This document shows, piece by piece, positions 35,266-47,180 of a stretch of 64,000 nucleotides of DNA (its first letter is position 1; each line of letters opens with the position of its first letter). Made by a program: the position numbers and the translations under genes. The notes under the pieces are model-generated. The model searched no databases. It had not been told where the DNA came from and was given only the letters and a program-made list of their open reading frames with translations. Origin of the DNA: Microtetraspora fusca (GTDB taxonomy: Bacteria > Actinomycetota > Actinomycetes > Streptosporangiales > Streptosporangiaceae); assembly GCF_001570365.1 (NCBI RefSeq), contig NZ_BBYK01000046.1, positions 62,001-126,000 on the forward strand, read 5' to 3'.

Positions 35266-36201
35266 TCAGGCCGCGGCGCCCGCCATCTTGCGCAGCCGCA
35301 GCAGCGCGTCACGCTCCAGCCGCCTGGCCCGGTCGCGGCCGATGCCGTACCGCTCCCCCACCTCGGTGAGCGTGTGCTCGCGGCCGTCCACGAGGCCGTA
35401 CCGCCAGCGGAGCATCTCGCGGGTCTGCCCCTCCAGACCCGTCAGCCACACCTCCAGGCGCTCCCGCTCCAGCGTGGCCATCGCCTGCTGCTCCGGGTCG
35501 GCCCAGGTCTCGTCGGCGATCATGTCGCCGAGCTCCGTCTCGTCCTCGTCGCCCACGCCGAGCTGCAGCGACACCGGGTCGGACGCCCAGCGGCGCAGCT
35601 CCCGCACCCGCTCGATCGGCAGGTCGAGCACCGCGGCGAGGTCGGCGTCGGTCGGCTCCACGTCCAGCTCGGCCAGCATGTCGCGGCGGACCCGCATCAG
35701 GCGGGTCATCTGCTCCCCCGCGTGGGTGGGCAGCCGCACCGGACGCGCCTGCTCGTGGATGGAACGGCCCACGGCCTGGCGGATCCACCACGTGGCATAG
35801 GTGGAGAACTTGTAACCACGCCGGTAATCGAATTTCTCCACGGCCCGGACCAGGCCCAGATTTCCCTCCTGGACGAGATCGATCAGCGGCATCCCCCGGC
35901 CGGAGTATTTCCGTGCCACCGCGACCACCAGGCGCAGGTTCGCCTGGATGAACTCGTCCTTCGCACGCCGCCCCGAAATCGCGATGCGTTCCAGCTCCTC
36001 GTCGGCCGCGTCCGAAACCCTGGGCTCGACGCGTCCGCTGTCCAGCAGGTGCTCGGCGAAGAGGCCCGCCTCGATGCGCTTGGCGAGATCCACCTCCTGT
36101 TCCGCCGTCAACAAGGGGACCCGCCCAATTTCCGCCAGGTAGGTCCCCAGCAGGTCCCGATCAGAGACGTGCTGGTCGTGCGTCCGATTCCCCGTCGCCA
36201 T
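35266..36201 (-). CDS. Group 2 sigma-70 family RNA polymerase sigma factor
   Basis: 311 residues. Region 1.2 (DLLGTYLAEIGRVPLLTAEQE), regions 2.1-2.4 (NLRLVVAVARKYSGRGMPLIDLVQEGNLGLVRAVEKFDYRRG, then FSTYATWWIRQAVGR), region 3 (RLPTHAGEQMTRL) and region 4 (LTEVGERYGIGRDRARRLERDALLRLR). There is no long region 1.1, so it is an alternative primary-like factor similar to Streptomyces Hrd paralogues, probably reading promoters similar to the housekeeping ones. ATG at 36201 with GAGGTG upstream. Monocistronic. Confidence 0.94.
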   Translation of the reverse strand: MATGNRTHDQHVSDRDLLGTYLAEIGRVPLLTAEQEVDLAKRIEAGLFAEHLLDSGRVEPRVSDAADEELERIAISGRRAKDEFIQANLRLVVAVARKYSGRGMPLIDLVQEGNLGLVRAVEKFDYRRGYKFSTYATWWIRQAVGRSIHEQARPVRLPTHAGEQMTRLMRVRRDMLAELDVEPTDADLAAVLDLPIERVRELRRWASDPVSLQLGVGDEDETELGDMIADETWADPEQQAMATLERERLEVWLTGLEGQTREMLRWRYGLVDGREHTLTEVGERYGIGRDRARRLERDALLRLRKMAGAAA

Positions 36202-36410
36202 TCGCTGGCACCTCGTTCCGCCGCCGCCGTATGTCCGAGTCGAGTCGGCCCAGGCCAGGGCTTTCCCGCCGTCTTTGTCCTGACCCGATCAACGATTTGG
36301 CCAGTAGAAAGATTCCCAGAACAAATACGACTGGAGAATGGTTTTCGACGTCCTACTCAAGGAGGAGGCGCCCCCTCGGAAACAGTCCTGCTTACCCCCT
36401 GAGGAGGGCG

Positions 36411-37586
36411 TCAAACGACGCGGGCGCCGTCCTTCCACACCTGGTCCACCAGCGGCACTCCGGGGCGGTAGGCCAGGTGGACGTACGAGGGGGCCGAAAG
36501 GATGACCAGGTCGGCCCTGGCGCCCACCCGGAGCACGCCCACGTCGGTCCTGCGCAGCGCCCGCGCCCCTCCGGCGGTCGCGGCGTACACCGCCTCCTTG
36601 GGGCTCATCCGCATCTCGCGTACGGCCAGCGCCACGCAGAACGGCATCGACGAGGTGAAGGACGACCCGGGGTTGCAGTCGGTGGCGAGGGCGACGGACA
36701 CGCCCGCGTCGAGCAGGCGGCGGGCGTCCGGGTACGGCGAGCGGGTGGAGAACTCCGCCCCGGGGAGGAGGGTGGCCACCACCCCACTGTCCGCCAGTGC
36801 GGCCACGTCGGCGTCGGTCAGGTGGGTGCAGTGGTCGGCCGAGGCCGCGCCGAGCTCGCAGGCGATGCGCACGCCCGGCCCCTCGCCGAGTTGGCCGGCG
36901 TGGATCCGGGCGCCCAGCCCGGCCCCGATGCCGGCGGCGAGGATCTCACGGCTCTGGTCCCCGTCGAACGCGCCCCGCTCGCAGAACACGTCCACCCACC
37001 GCGCGTACGGCGCGCACGCCTGCAGCATCGGGCCGGTCACCATGGAGACGTAGTCGTCGGCGCTGACGCCCGGCGGCACCACGTGGGCGCCGAGATAGGT
37101 GGTCTCGGCGGTGAACCGCCCGGCGATCTCCAGCGAGCGGCGCTCGTCCTCGACGGTCAGGCCGTAGCCGCTCTTGATCTCGACGGTGGTCGTGCCCTGC
37201 GCGAGCATCTCGGCGACGAGCGCGCCGGCGTTCGCGGCGAGCGCGGCGTCGGCCGCCTCGCGGGTCGCGGCCACGGTCGTGCGTATCCCTCCTGCGGAGT
37301 ACGGCAGGCCCTCCATCCTGGCCGCGAACTCGGCGGTCCGGTCCCCGGCGAAGACCAGGTGCGCGTGGCTGTCCACGAACCCCGGGATGACGGCACGCCC
37401 CTCCACCCCGATCCGCCGGTCGGCGGCGGGCACGTTCTGCCCGGACGACGGGCCGATCCACGCGACGACCCCGTCCTCGACGATCAGCGCGGCGTCGGCG
37501 ATCTCCTCGCGCTCCGGGTCGGCGGTGTAGAGCAGCCCGATGTCCTCGAAGAGCGTCGCCCCGCCGGCCGGTGCGTCCGATGTCAT
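36411..37586 (-). CDS. hutI: Imidazolonepropionase
   Basis: 391-residue metal-dependent amidohydrolase that opens 4-imidazolone-5-propionate to N-formimidoyl-L-glutamate, third step of histidine breakdown. Seen: [16 protein letters not shown] (first metal His pair), [40 protein letters not shown], and [19 protein letters not shown] at 37586 fits GAGGG 8 bp upstream better than GTG at 37595. Last gene of the M20-hutF-hutI operon, 85 bp after hutF. Confidence 0.95.
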   Translation of the reverse strand: MTSDAPAGGATLFEDIGLLYTADPEREEIADAALIVEDGVVAWIGPSSGQNVPAADRRIGVEGRAVIPGFVDSHAHLVFAGDRTAEFAARMEGLPYSAGGIRTTVAATREAADAALAANAGALVAEMLAQGTTTVEIKSGYGLTVEDERRSLEIAGRFTAETTYLGAHVVPPGVSADDYVSMVTGPMLQACAPYARWVDVFCERGAFDGDQSREILAAGIGAGLGARIHAGQLGEGPGVRIACELGAASADHCTHLTDADVAALADSGVVATLLPGAEFSTRSPYPDARRLLDAGVSVALATDCNPGSSFTSSMPFCVALAVREMRMSPKEAVYAATAGGARALRRTDVGVLRVGARADLVILSAPSYVHLAYRPGVPLVDQVWKDGARVV

Positions 37587-37671
37587 CCCGCTCACCCTCG
37601 TTTCCTGGTCGTCGGCCTCGGCCGAGCCCGCTTCCCGTTCCGGCGCGCGGCGGCCGGGCCTGCCCGCCGCG

Positions 37672-39048
37672 CTATCCCCTCACCTCGGCGACGGCGTCCC
37701 GCAGGAGCGCGCCGACGTCGCCCAGCACGTGCCGCCCTTCCTCGACCACGCGGCGGCCTCCGGAGACGACCGAATGCACGTCGCCCGCCGTGGCCGCGAA
37801 GACGACCGTCTCGGCCGCCGCACCCTTGGTCGTGCCCGCCGTACGGACCGAGTCGAGGCGTACGGAGACCAGATCGGCCCACGCGCCGGGGACGAGCAGG
37901 CCCGCGTCGGGGAAACCGAGCGACGCGTGCCCGGCCGCGGTGGCGGCGTCGAGCAGCTCGGCGGCGCGGAAGTGGCCGCGCTTGCGGGTGGCGAGCCGCT
38001 CGTCCAACTCGACCGCGCGCGCCTCCTCGAACAGGTCGATGACCGCGTGGCTGTCGGAGCCCAGCGTGATCGGCGAGCCGCCGTCCAGCAGGGCGCGCGC
38101 CGGGCCGATGCCGTCGGCGAGGTCCCGTTCGGTGGTCGGGCACATGCAGACGTGCGTGGTCGAGCCGCCGAGCAGCGCGACGTCGACCTCCGACAGATGG
38201 GTCGCGTGGACGGCGGTCGAGCGCGGGCCCAGCGCGCCGTGCTCGTGCAGCAGCTGGACCGGCGTCGCCGAGTACGCCTGGACGCAGTCGTGGTTCTCCG
38301 CGCGCTGCTCGGAAACGTGCGCGTGCAGCGGGGTCGCGTGCCGGTTGGCGAACTCCGCGACCACGCACATCTGCTCCGGCGGCACCGCGCGGACCGAGTG
38401 GATGGCCGCGCCGACCACCACGTCGTGCGCCTCGCGCAGGGAGCGGCCGAGCGTCTCCACCCTGTCGGCCCAGCGGTGCGCGTCGCCGTCCCCGAAACGG
38501 AGCTGGGTCCCGGCGAGCGGGTACCCGATCGCGCCGGTGAGATAACAGGTGTCGAGCAGGGCGATGCGGAGCCCCGCCTGCCGCGCGGCCTCGATGAGCG
38601 CGTGGCCCATCGCGTTCGGGTCGTCGTACCGCACGCCGCCGGGCCCGTGGTGCAGGTAGTGGAACTCGCCGACGCAGGTGACGCCCGCGAGGGACATCTC
38701 GGCGAACGTCGCCCGGGCCAGCGCGAGATAGCGGTCGGGGTCGAGCCCGGCCGCCACGGCGTACATCTGCTCCCGCCAGGTCCAGAAGGTGCCGCGCTCG
38801 GCCTGGGTGTGCCCGCGCAGCGCCCGGTGGAAGGCGTGCGAGTGGGCGTTCGCGAGGCCGGGCAGGGTCAGCCCGGCGAGCCGTATCGCCCCCGGCGGAG
38901 GCGGGACCTCGGGCTGGACGGCGGCGATCCGCGTGCCCTCCACGCGGACGGACACGCACTCCACCACCTCGCCCGGCGGCAGCCACGCCATCTCGCACCA
39001 GTAGGTGACGCCCCGGTCGGGCCCGGTGGGCGGGTTCAGCCCCGGCAC
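37672..39048 (-). CDS. hutF: Formimidoylglutamate deiminase
   Basis: 458-residue amidohydrolase that deaminates N-formimidoyl-L-glutamate to N-formyl-L-glutamate and ammonia. Seen: [18 protein letters not shown] (HxH metal site), [60 protein letters not shown] at 39048 is chosen because GGAGG lies 4 bp upstream. It overlaps the amidohydrolase stop by 13 bp, and the next in-frame start would delete the N-terminus. Together with the upstream M20 enzyme it forms the four-enzyme histidine route through formylglutamate. Confidence 0.92.
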   Translation of the reverse strand: MPGLNPPTGPDRGVTYWCEMAWLPPGEVVECVSVRVEGTRIAAVQPEVPPPPGAIRLAGLTLPGLANAHSHAFHRALRGHTQAERGTFWTWREQMYAVAAGLDPDRYLALARATFAEMSLAGVTCVGEFHYLHHGPGGVRYDDPNAMGHALIEAARQAGLRIALLDTCYLTGAIGYPLAGTQLRFGDGDAHRWADRVETLGRSLREAHDVVVGAAIHSVRAVPPEQMCVVAEFANRHATPLHAHVSEQRAENHDCVQAYSATPVQLLHEHGALGPRSTAVHATHLSEVDVALLGGSTTHVCMCPTTERDLADGIGPARALLDGGSPITLGSDSHAVIDLFEEARAVELDERLATRKRGHFRAAELLDAATAAGHASLGFPDAGLLVPGAWADLVSVRLDSVRTAGTTKGAAAETVVFAATAGDVHSVVSGGRRVVEEGRHVLGDVGALLRDAVAEVRG

Positions 39049-40265
39049 AGATCCTCCAGGACGGCGGCGAGCGCGACGACGCCCGCGTGGCAGTCGGCGG
39101 GCTCGGCGAACTCGCGCGGCGAGTGCGACACACCGGTGGGATTGCGGACGAACAGCATCGCGGTGGGCACTCCGGCCACCGCGAGGACCCCGGCGTCGTG
39201 TCCGGCCCCCGTCGGCACGGCGGCCACACCGGATGTCGCGTACGAACCGGAGCCGGGGGTGAAGTCCGTGGACGCGAGAGCGGCGGACGCGACGGCGGCG
39301 ACGCGATCGCGCAGGGACGCGTCGAACACGACCTCGGGCGTCCACGACTCGCACGCCACGTCCGCGGCCCCCGGACCGCTCGCCGCCAGCTCGGCGACCA
39401 GCCGGCGGACCCGCTCCTCGTCCGCGCCCCTGGCGTCCAGCCACGCCGACACGCGGGACGGGACGGCGTTGGCGCTGCCCGGCTCGACGCGTACCTTGCC
39501 GAAGGTCGCCAGGGCGTCGTGCCGCTCGGCGGCGGCGCGGGCGTCGAGCACGGCACGGGCGTAGGCGAGCATGGGGTCGTCCCGGTCGGCCAGCGCGGTC
39601 GTGCCCGCGTGGTTCGCCTCGCCCTGGAAGTCGAACCGCCACCGGCCGTGCGGCCAGATCCCCTCGGCGACGCCGACCGGTTCGTGGAGGGCACGGCCCT
39701 GCTCGATGTGGAGCTCCACGAAGACCCCCACCCTGGCCAGGGTCTCGGGGTCGGCGCCGAGATCCCCGGGGCGCCGGCCCGCCCGATCCAGCACGTCGGC
39801 CAGCGTGTCGCCCTCGTCGTCGGTCAGCCGCCGCGCCCGGTCGGGGTCGAGCACGCCGGTGAGCAGCCGCGAGCCCACGCACGGCACGCCGAACCGCGCG
39901 CCCTCCTCGTCGGTGAAGCAGACGACGCCGAGCGGCCGTACCGGCTCGAAGCCCCGGGCGCGCAGCAGGTCGACGGCCAAGAACGCGGAGGCCACGCCCA
40001 GCGGGCCGTCGAAGGCGCCGCCGTCCCGGACCGAGTCGAGGTGGCTCCCCGTCACCACCCCGGAGTCTGCCGCGGACGCGCCCGCCGACGCGGGCCGCCA
40101 CCAGGCCCAGAGATTGCCGTTGCGGTCCTCGTCCAGGTCCAGCCCGCGCCGCGCCGCCTCCTGGCGGAACCACTCGCGCAGTTCCAGGTCGGCGGGAGAC
40201 CAGGCGTCCCTGCGATATCCGCCAGTACGGGCGATCCGCCCGATGTCCGAGAGAGCCTCAAGCAC
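39036..40265 (-). CDS. M20-family amidohydrolase (allantoate amidohydrolase-like) in the hut operon
   Basis: 409 residues. Metallopeptidase M20 fold of the N-carbamoyl-amino-acid/allantoate amidohydrolase group. Metal residues in GSHLDSVRDGGAFDGPLGV, TDEEGARFG, and ELHIEQGRAL, the dimerisation-domain segment FQGEANHAGTTALADRDDP, and HDAGVLAVAGVPTAMLFV. By name it would hydrolyse allantoate. Located between hutU and hutF-hutI, and with no hutG seen, it more likely releases formate and glutamate from N-formylglutamate. That is inference. GTG at 40265 with AGGATGG upstream. The palindromic operator ends 13 bp before the start. Confidence 0.88.
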   Translation of the reverse strand: MLEALSDIGRIARTGGYRRDAWSPADLELREWFRQEAARRGLDLDEDRNGNLWAWWRPASAGASAADSGVVTGSHLDSVRDGGAFDGPLGVASAFLAVDLLRARGFEPVRPLGVVCFTDEEGARFGVPCVGSRLLTGVLDPDRARRLTDDEGDTLADVLDRAGRRPGDLGADPETLARVGVFVELHIEQGRALHEPVGVAEGIWPHGRWRFDFQGEANHAGTTALADRDDPMLAYARAVLDARAAAERHDALATFGKVRVEPGSANAVPSRVSAWLDARGADEERVRRLVAELAASGPGAADVACESWTPEVVFDASLRDRVAAVASAALASTDFTPGSGSYATSGVAAVPTGAGHDAGVLAVAGVPTAMLFVRNPTGVSHSPREFAEPADCHAGVVALAAVLEDLCRG

Positions 40266-40278
40266 GGCGCCATCCTAG

Positions 40279-40294
40279 TGAATGAACCCATTCA
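40279..40294 (-). promoter_or_regulatory. Palindromic operator upstream of the M20-hutF-hutI operon
   Basis: TGAATGAACCCATTCA: TGAAT, 6 bp, ATTCA. It lies 13 bp before the start codon. The same palindrome with two to three changed centre bases is found at 44815-44830, 12 bp before hutU. Likely target of the RpiR-type regulator encoded after hutU. Family members such as IolR bind sites of the GAA-n-TTC type. Confidence 0.65.
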
Positions 40295-40429
40295 GCCGGA
40301 ACCGGTCATCACCTGGTGAACTGTCCGGAGATGTTCACCCGAGTCGAGGGAGCGAAGCGGGCTTCCGAGGACCGCAGGTTCCCTCCGGCGAAGTGACCGA
40401 CCCGGCCAAGGTCCGTGGACACCCACTGG

Positions 40430-41122
40430 TCAGACGGGCAGGGAGGCGGAGGGACGGATCGTGATCTCGGTGATGTGGGCGTCCGGGGTGGCGGTCGCCG
40501 CCGCGAGCACGGCCTTGGCGACCGACTCCGGGACGATGTACCGGGCCGGGTCGTAGTCGCCGCCCTCCTGCTCCCGTACGCCTCTCTGCATGTCCGTCGC
40601 GATGCGGCCGGGATAGATGGTGGCGACGCGCACGCCGTTCGGGTGCTCCTCGAGACGCAGCGCGTCCGCGAAGGCCCGCAGCGCGAACTTGCTCGCCGCG
40701 TACGCGCCCCAGCCCGCGTTGACCCGTTGCCCGGAGGTCGAGTTGATCAGGACGACCTGCCCGCGGGCCGCGCGCAGCACGGGCAGCAGCAGCCGGGTCA
40801 GCTCGGCCACCGCGAAGAGGTTGACCTCGAAGGTCCGCCGCCACTCCTCGAGCGGGGTCTCCCCGACATCGCCGATCCGGGCGACACCGGCGTTGTGGAC
40901 GAGCAGGTCGAGCCGGTCGATGCCCGCGACGTCGGAGGCGGCGACGGCGGTCAGCTCGACCGGCCAGGGCCGCGCGCCGGGAAGCTCGGCGCACAGGGCG
41001 TCCAGCGCGGCGCGGTCGCGGCCACCAAGCAGCAGATCGTGCGTCGGAGCGAGGGCCCGCGCGACGGCCGCGCCCACCCCGCGAGACGCTCCGGTCACCA
41101 AAGCAACAGGTCGTTCCATCAT
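40430..41122 (-). CDS. Short-chain dehydrogenase/reductase
   Basis: 230 residues. Rossmann cofactor loop VTGASRGVGAAVARAL near the N-terminus, LLVHNAGVARIGD (NAG), Ser in LINSTSGQR, YAASKFALRAF as the YxxxK catalytic pair, and YPGRIATDM. The substrate is unknown. Start ATG at 41122 or 41119. No strong ribosome binding site. Monocistronic, next to but not clearly part of the hut genes. Confidence 0.85.
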   Translation of the reverse strand: MMERPVALVTGASRGVGAAVARALAPTHDLLLGGRDRAALDALCAELPGARPWPVELTAVAASDVAGIDRLDLLVHNAGVARIGDVGETPLEEWRRTFEVNLFAVAELTRLLLPVLRAARGQVVLINSTSGQRVNAGWGAYAASKFALRAFADALRLEEHPNGVRVATIYPGRIATDMQRGVREQEGGDYDPARYIVPESVAKAVLAAATATPDAHITEITIRPSASLPV

Positions 41123-41362
41123 TGGCCAACCATATTGATCCCGCCAGGCCACCCCGTGAACATCCACCCGGTCAGGGCGCCGCGCTTGAGCGTCTCCCGG
41201 GATCGGCCGCACTCCACCGGCGTGGAGTCGGCACGCATCGTCACTCCATGAGCGTGCCGTCGACGGCCCTGCTTTACGCAGGTCCAACTCAGCATGTTCC
41301 TCTTGTAGGGTCGCTGCCGTATCCGTCGAGCACGTCGAAGGTCCGGAGCGGAGCGGCATAAA

Positions 41363-42106
41363 TTGCAGGGAAAACGACGAGCCTCGGTCGGTGTAGGAAA
41401 ATCCGTCGCCTTCGCGTCCCTGACATTCTTCGCCATGGCAGCGGGGATCCTGCAGATCGGCGACGGCGCGGCCGAGTACCGGCGGTTTCAGAGCGCGCTC
41501 CCTTGCCGCAGCGAGCCGGCCGAATGGGATGACTCGAGCTACTGCCATGAATTCCGGGCGAGGGTGACGGAGAAGGTCCACCCGCACAACGCCCGTGGTC
41601 CTCAGCCGAATCCCAGGCTGGAAGTTGAGGCGCTCGACCGTGACCGGCCGCACAAGGTGACCTTTCAGCTCGAGAGGGGGTCTTCGGCGGTTGCCGTCGG
41701 CGACGAGATCCTGGTGCGTGAATGGGAAGAAAAGGTCGTCCAAATAATGGCGGCGGGACGATGGTGGGACACACCCGGAATCCCTGTGGACGATCCCACC
41801 AAGGAGGTGCGTATAGCCGGAATGTTCGGCGCGGTGATGCTTCTCACCATCGCTTTCGGAGTGCTGCCGCGAATCGCCGTCAGAACGTCCGCCGGTGAGC
41901 GCCGAAGGAAGACCTTCATTACGGTGATGATTCCCCTCGCGGTTACCGGCCTGGCCGGCATCTTTCTCGGCTCGGCCGGGTGGACGCGATACATCCTGGT
42001 CTCCGGCGGGATTCTCATCGTCACCGCCGCGGTATCGGTCGGAGCCGTCCTTCTCGGCACTCGCTTCCCGCAGAGCTTCACCAAGATCGCCGGGCGGATC
42101 AGGTAA
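41363..42106 (+). CDS. Uncharacterised membrane protein
   Basis: Not recognised. 247 residues from a TTG at 41363. Predicted TM1 (about 17-33, FASLTFFAMAAGIL), an extracellular or periplasmic region of about 115 residues with two Cys, several acidic residues and REWEEKVVQIMAAGRWWDTP, then three hydrophobic helices (about 152-170, 186-204, 210-228). GC content and codon use are slightly lower than in the neighbours. The layout resembles actinobacterial membrane proteins of unknown function in which a DNA-encoded surface loop precedes a C-terminal TM bundle. The start is uncertain. An internal ATG at 41434 would delete most of TM1. Confidence 0.55.
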   Translation: MQGKRRASVGVGKSVAFASLTFFAMAAGILQIGDGAAEYRRFQSALPCRSEPAEWDDSSYCHEFRARVTEKVHPHNARGPQPNPRLEVEALDRDRPHKVTFQLERGSSAVAVGDEILVREWEEKVVQIMAAGRWWDTPGIPVDDPTKEVRIAGMFGAVMLLTIAFGVLPRIAVRTSAGERRRKTFITVMIPLAVTGLAGIFLGSAGWTRYILVSGGILIVTAAVSVGAVLLGTRFPQSFTKIAGRIR

Positions 42107-42244
42107 GCCTGCCCCGACCCGGCGAGAAGCGGCGGAGAAGAGAGCCGCACTGCGGCTGTGCCGGTGTTGTCACTCGCCCACCGGCCGAAGCCGGGGAAGG
42201 TGTCGTGACCGCCGGACACCCCATGACCCCCGTACGGCGGGAGG

Positions 42245-43101
42245 TCAGGGGTGGAAGACGCCGGTCTGGTCGGTCATCCGTTCGTACTCGTCGAGCCGGG
42301 CCTGGGTGCGCAGCGGGGCCGCGTCCGCCATCGCCTCCACCAGGACCATCGCCAGGGCCATCGGCGCCGTGTGCGAGTCGAACACGAGCCGCTCCCCGAC
42401 CGGCGCGTCCATCACGACGTCGGCGGGGAACGGCACGTCCGGCCGGTCGGTGATCACGGCGGTGCGCAGCCCCAGTTCCTTCGCCTGTTCCAGCGCCCGT
42501 ACCGCCTCCACCGGATATCGGGGCAGGATGACGGCGAGCAGCCACCCGGCGCCGGCCCTGCGGGCCGCGTACAGGCCGTCGGTCAGCTCCGATCCGCCAT
42601 GGACGAGCAGCCGCACGTCGGGATGGATGCGCCTGGCGTAGTACGCGAACGTGGTGGCGAGGCCGCTCGACACGCGCAGGCCGAGGACCGGCAGCGGCTC
42701 GGACGCGGCCAGCGCCGTACCGACCTCGCGGAGGGAACCGGCGAGACCGGCGGCCGGGCCGGCGGCGGCCAGCCGGTCCCGGACGAGGGTCAGGTTGCGG
42801 ATCTCACCGTCCACCGCCTCGCACAGCAGCCGGTCGGGCTCGGGGCGGCCGGGCTGGCCGCCGTCCGCCCCGTTCCCGCCGACGACCAGAGGACGCAACG
42901 CGTGGCGCAGGTCGAGATATCCCGAGAAGCCGAGGGCCATCGCGAAGCGCGTCACGGACGGCTGGCTGACCCCGGCACGCTCGGCCAGCTCGACGCTGGA
43001 CAGGAAGATCGCCTCGTCGAGGTGCCCTCGGAGGTAGTGGGCGATCCGGCGTTGAACGGGCGACAGCCGCCGACCCTCCAACAGCCGGTCAAGTCCACCA
43101 C

Positions 43102-43105
<4 letters not shown>
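42245..43105 (-). CDS. MurR/RpiR-family transcriptional regulator of histidine utilisation
   Basis: 286 residues. N-terminal HTH_6 domain (about 14-75: [28 protein letters not shown]) and a C-terminal SIS sugar/ligand-binding domain (about 120-260: [44 protein letters not shown]). GTG start overlaps the hutU stop by 4 bp, so it is co-expressed with hutU. It probably binds the TGAAT-n6-ATTCA palindromes before hutU and the M20-hutF-hutI operon, with a hut intermediate or glutamate derivative as signal. Whether it represses or activates is not visible, but the operator position favours repression. Confidence 0.88.
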
Positions 43106-44802
<1,697 letters not shown>

Positions 44803-44814
44803 CGGGCGACCTCC

Positions 44815-44830
44815 TGAATGAAGGTATTCA
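44815..44830 (-). promoter_or_regulatory. Palindromic operator upstream of hutU
   Basis: TGAATGAAGGTATTCA: TGAAT, 6 bp, ATTCA. It abuts the AGGAGGT ribosome binding site of hutU, so bound repressor would cover the start of the transcript. Near-identical to 40279-40294 and at the same distance from the start codon. Confidence 0.65.
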
Positions 44831-45213
44831 CGTTTGTCACCCGAAGGATACGGCGCGAGGCGGCGGCGGGGCACCCCTCGTCGAGACGGGGGACGCCCCG
44901 CCCACAGCCGGGCTCCGGGACGCACCGCACGCGTTCACCCCCGGAGCCGGCCATGGCGAAGGAGAGGTTCCGCACCTCCCGACCTTCCCGGTCCATCGCC
45001 TCACCACCGGGTCCACGCGGTAAAGGGTCCGTACGACTTCCACATAACCGCAGGTCACCGGACTTCCAGTCAACCCGGAACACCATTTCTGACTGTCACG
45101 CTTCCTAGTCAGGAAGCCGTGGTGAGCGCCTTGGCGGCGTGCACGGCCCGGGCCACGCCCGCCGTGACGAACGCGAGCGCGACCAGTGGATGTACGGGAT
45201 CCCGGACGGCGCG
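44831..45213. other. Intergenic region between hutU and the ABC exporter
   Basis: 383 bp without a supportable gene. It contains the hutU promoter region and a hairpin GCTTCCT-AGTC-AGGAAGC at 45100-45117 that may terminate the exporter transcript. Short frames here have no protein character. Confidence 0.4.
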
Positions 45214-47037
45214 TCAGGAGGCGACGAGGAACTGGGTGGCGGCGAGTTCCCGGTAGAGGTCGTCGGCCTCGACCAGTTCTTCATGGGTGCCGGAGGCGCG
45301 AACCCTGCCCGCCTCCATGACGATGATGCGGTCGGCGCCGGTGACCGTGGACAGGCGGTGCGCGATCACCAGGACCGTGGTCTCGCGCGCCACCTCGGCC
45401 ACCACCTCGCGCAGGCGCAGCTCGTTGACGGCGTCGAGCTGGGAGGTCGCCTCGTCCAGGAGCAGCAGGCGCGGCTTGCGCAGCAGGGCCCGCGCGATCG
45501 CGACCCGCTGCCGCTCGCCGCCGGAGAGCAGTACACCGCGGTGGCCCACGGGGGTGTCGAGGCCCTGGGGCAGCCGCTCCACCAGGTCGTCCAGGCGAGT
45601 CCGGGCGAGCGCGTGCGCGATCTCCTCATCGGTCGCGCCGGGGGCGGCGAAGGTGAGGTTCTCGCGTAACGTCCCGGCGAGGATGGGCGCGTCCTGCTCC
45701 ACATAGCCGAACGCCGCGCGCAGCTCGTCGAGCGGCCAGTCCCGGATGTCGCGGCCGTCCACGGCGATGACCCCGGAGTCGGGCTCGTAGAACCGCTCGA
45801 CCAGGCCGAACACCGTGGACTTGCCCGCTCCCGACGGGCCGACGAGCGCGGTCATGCCGCCCACCGGGACCTCGAAGGTCACGCCGTCGTGAACCACCGG
45901 CCGGTCGTCGCCGTATCGGAAGCGGACGTCGGTGAAGGTGACGCCGACGGGCGCGCCGCCGCCCGCGACACCGGAGACCGGCGGCTCGGCGGGGAGCTGG
46001 GCGATCTCCTCGATGCGGGTCACCGCGGCCAGGCCGTTCTGCATCTGGGTGAGGCTCTGCACGAGCTGCCCGATCGGCGAGACCAGATAGAACAGGTACA
46101 GCAGGAACGCGATCAGCGCCGAGATCTCCATCGAGCCGCTCGCCACCCGGGCCCCGCCCACGCCGAGCACGGCGAGGAACGCGAACTGCACCGCCATCCA
46201 CGCGCTGATGCCCGCGGCGGAGGTCCACGCGGCGGCCGCCACGCCTCGGTCGCGCGCCTGGGTCGCGGCGGTGGCCACGGCCGCGATCTCGCGGGCCTCC
46301 GCGCCGCTCGCCTTGACCGTACGGAACGCCTGGAGCGCCCGGTCGAGCGTGGAGCTCATCTCCCCGAGCGCCTCCTGCGCCTGGAGGGACGCCCGCCTGA
46401 TCTTCGGGGCGATGGAGGCGCCGGCGAGGCCGACCAGGGCCACCACGCCCAGCGTCACCAGCAGGAGCACCCAGTCCATGATCGCCATCATCACCACGGC
46501 GCCGACGAACATGAACACGGAGCTGACCACTCCGGCCAGGGAGTCGGTGCAGACGTTGCGCAGCAGCGTCGTGTCGGAGCTGACCCGCGAGAGCAGGTCG
46601 CCGGGCTTGAGCCGGTCCACGTCGGCCACGCGAAGCCGCAGCATCCGGTCCACGAGGTTCCGCCTGGACGCGAGCACGACGCCCTCGCCCATCCGTTCGA
46701 GCAGGAACCGTCCCCCGGCGGACACCACCGCACCGGCCAGCACCGCCACCGACAGCCCGAGGATCGGGCCCACCAGGTCGGCCCCCTGCCCGAAGGCGTC
46801 GATCACGGTCTTCGCCAGCAGGGGCATCGCGAGCCCGGCGAGGCTGCCGACGAGGCTGAGCGCGCCGCCGAGCAGCAGGGCTCGCTTGTGCGGACGTATC
46901 TGGTCGATCAGTAATCGCCAGGGTCCGCGCTCGGCGATGCCGGATATCTTCAGCGGCCCCCGAACGGCCTCCCCTCGCCGAACTTCTTGTGGACCGCCTG
47001 CTTGCCGATTCCCAGGGCTTGCGCTATCTGACCCCAT
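45214..47037 (-). CDS. ABC transporter, fused transmembrane and ATPase (multidrug/lipid exporter type)
   Basis: About 607 residues. Half-transporter with six transmembrane helices (about 55-330) and a C-terminal nucleotide-binding domain: Walker A GPSGAGKSTVFGL, Q-loop YVEQDAPILAGTLREN, signature LSGGERQRVAIARALL, Walker B RLLLLDEATSQLD, H-loop IAHRLSTV. It works as a homodimer or with a partner. Start is uncertain: ATG at 47037 overlaps the upstream HTH gene by 88 bp, and no good start is seen closer to the first helix. Small HTH protein plus ABC exporter is a recurrent actinobacterial pair. Confidence 0.88.
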   Translation of the reverse strand: MGSDSASPGNRQAGGPQEVRRGEAVRGPLKISGIAERGPWRLLIDQIRPHKRALLLGGALSLVGSLAGLAMPLLAKTVIDAFGQGADLVGPILGLSVAVLAGAVVSAGGRFLLERMGEGVVLASRRNLVDRMLRLRVADVDRLKPGDLLSRVSSDTTLLRNVCTDSLAGVVSSVFMFVGAVVMMAIMDWVLLLVTLGVVALVGLAGASIAPKIRRASLQAQEALGEMSSTLDRALQAFRTVKASGAEAREIAAVATAATQARDRGVAAAAWTSAAGISAWMAVQFAFLAVLGVGGARVASGSMEISALIAFLLYLFYLVSPIGQLVQSLTQMQNGLAAVTRIEEIAQLPAEPPVSGVAGGGAPVGVTFTDVRFRYGDDRPVVHDGVTFEVPVGGMTALVGPSGAGKSTVFGLVERFYEPDSGVIAVDGRDIRDWPLDELRAAFGYVEQDAPILAGTLRENLTFAAPGATDEEIAHALARTRLDDLVERLPQGLDTPVGHRGVLLSGGERQRVAIARALLRKPRLLLLDEATSQLDAVNELRLREVVAEVARETTVLVIAHRLSTVTGADRIIVMEAGRVRASGTHEELVEADDLYRELAATQFLVAS

Positions 47038-47165
47038 GAGCTCCCCTGCACACGGGCTCGCCGTATCTGCACGGCGGCCAGCCGATCGACCTGCCGGCGC
47101 GACTCGGCGGCGGCCCGGAGCGCGCGCAGCGGGGTCGTCCCCTCCGCTTCGGTCACCAGAGCCAC
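46950..47165 (-). CDS. Small helix-turn-helix protein
   Basis: 71 residues, mostly helical, with an HTH of the AsnC/Homeodomain-like kind near the C-terminus (SSWGQIAQALGIGKQAVHKKF). An Arg-rich helix precedes it. GTG at 47165. It overlaps the ABC exporter start by 88 bp. A perfect inverted repeat lies 16 bp upstream and could be its own operator, so it probably controls the exporter. Confidence 0.75.
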   Translation of the reverse strand: MALVTEAEGTTPLRALRAAAESRRQVDRLAAVQIRRARVQGSSWGQIAQALGIGKQAVHKKFGEGRPFGGR

Positions 47166-47180
47166 CAGTCTCCGTTCATG

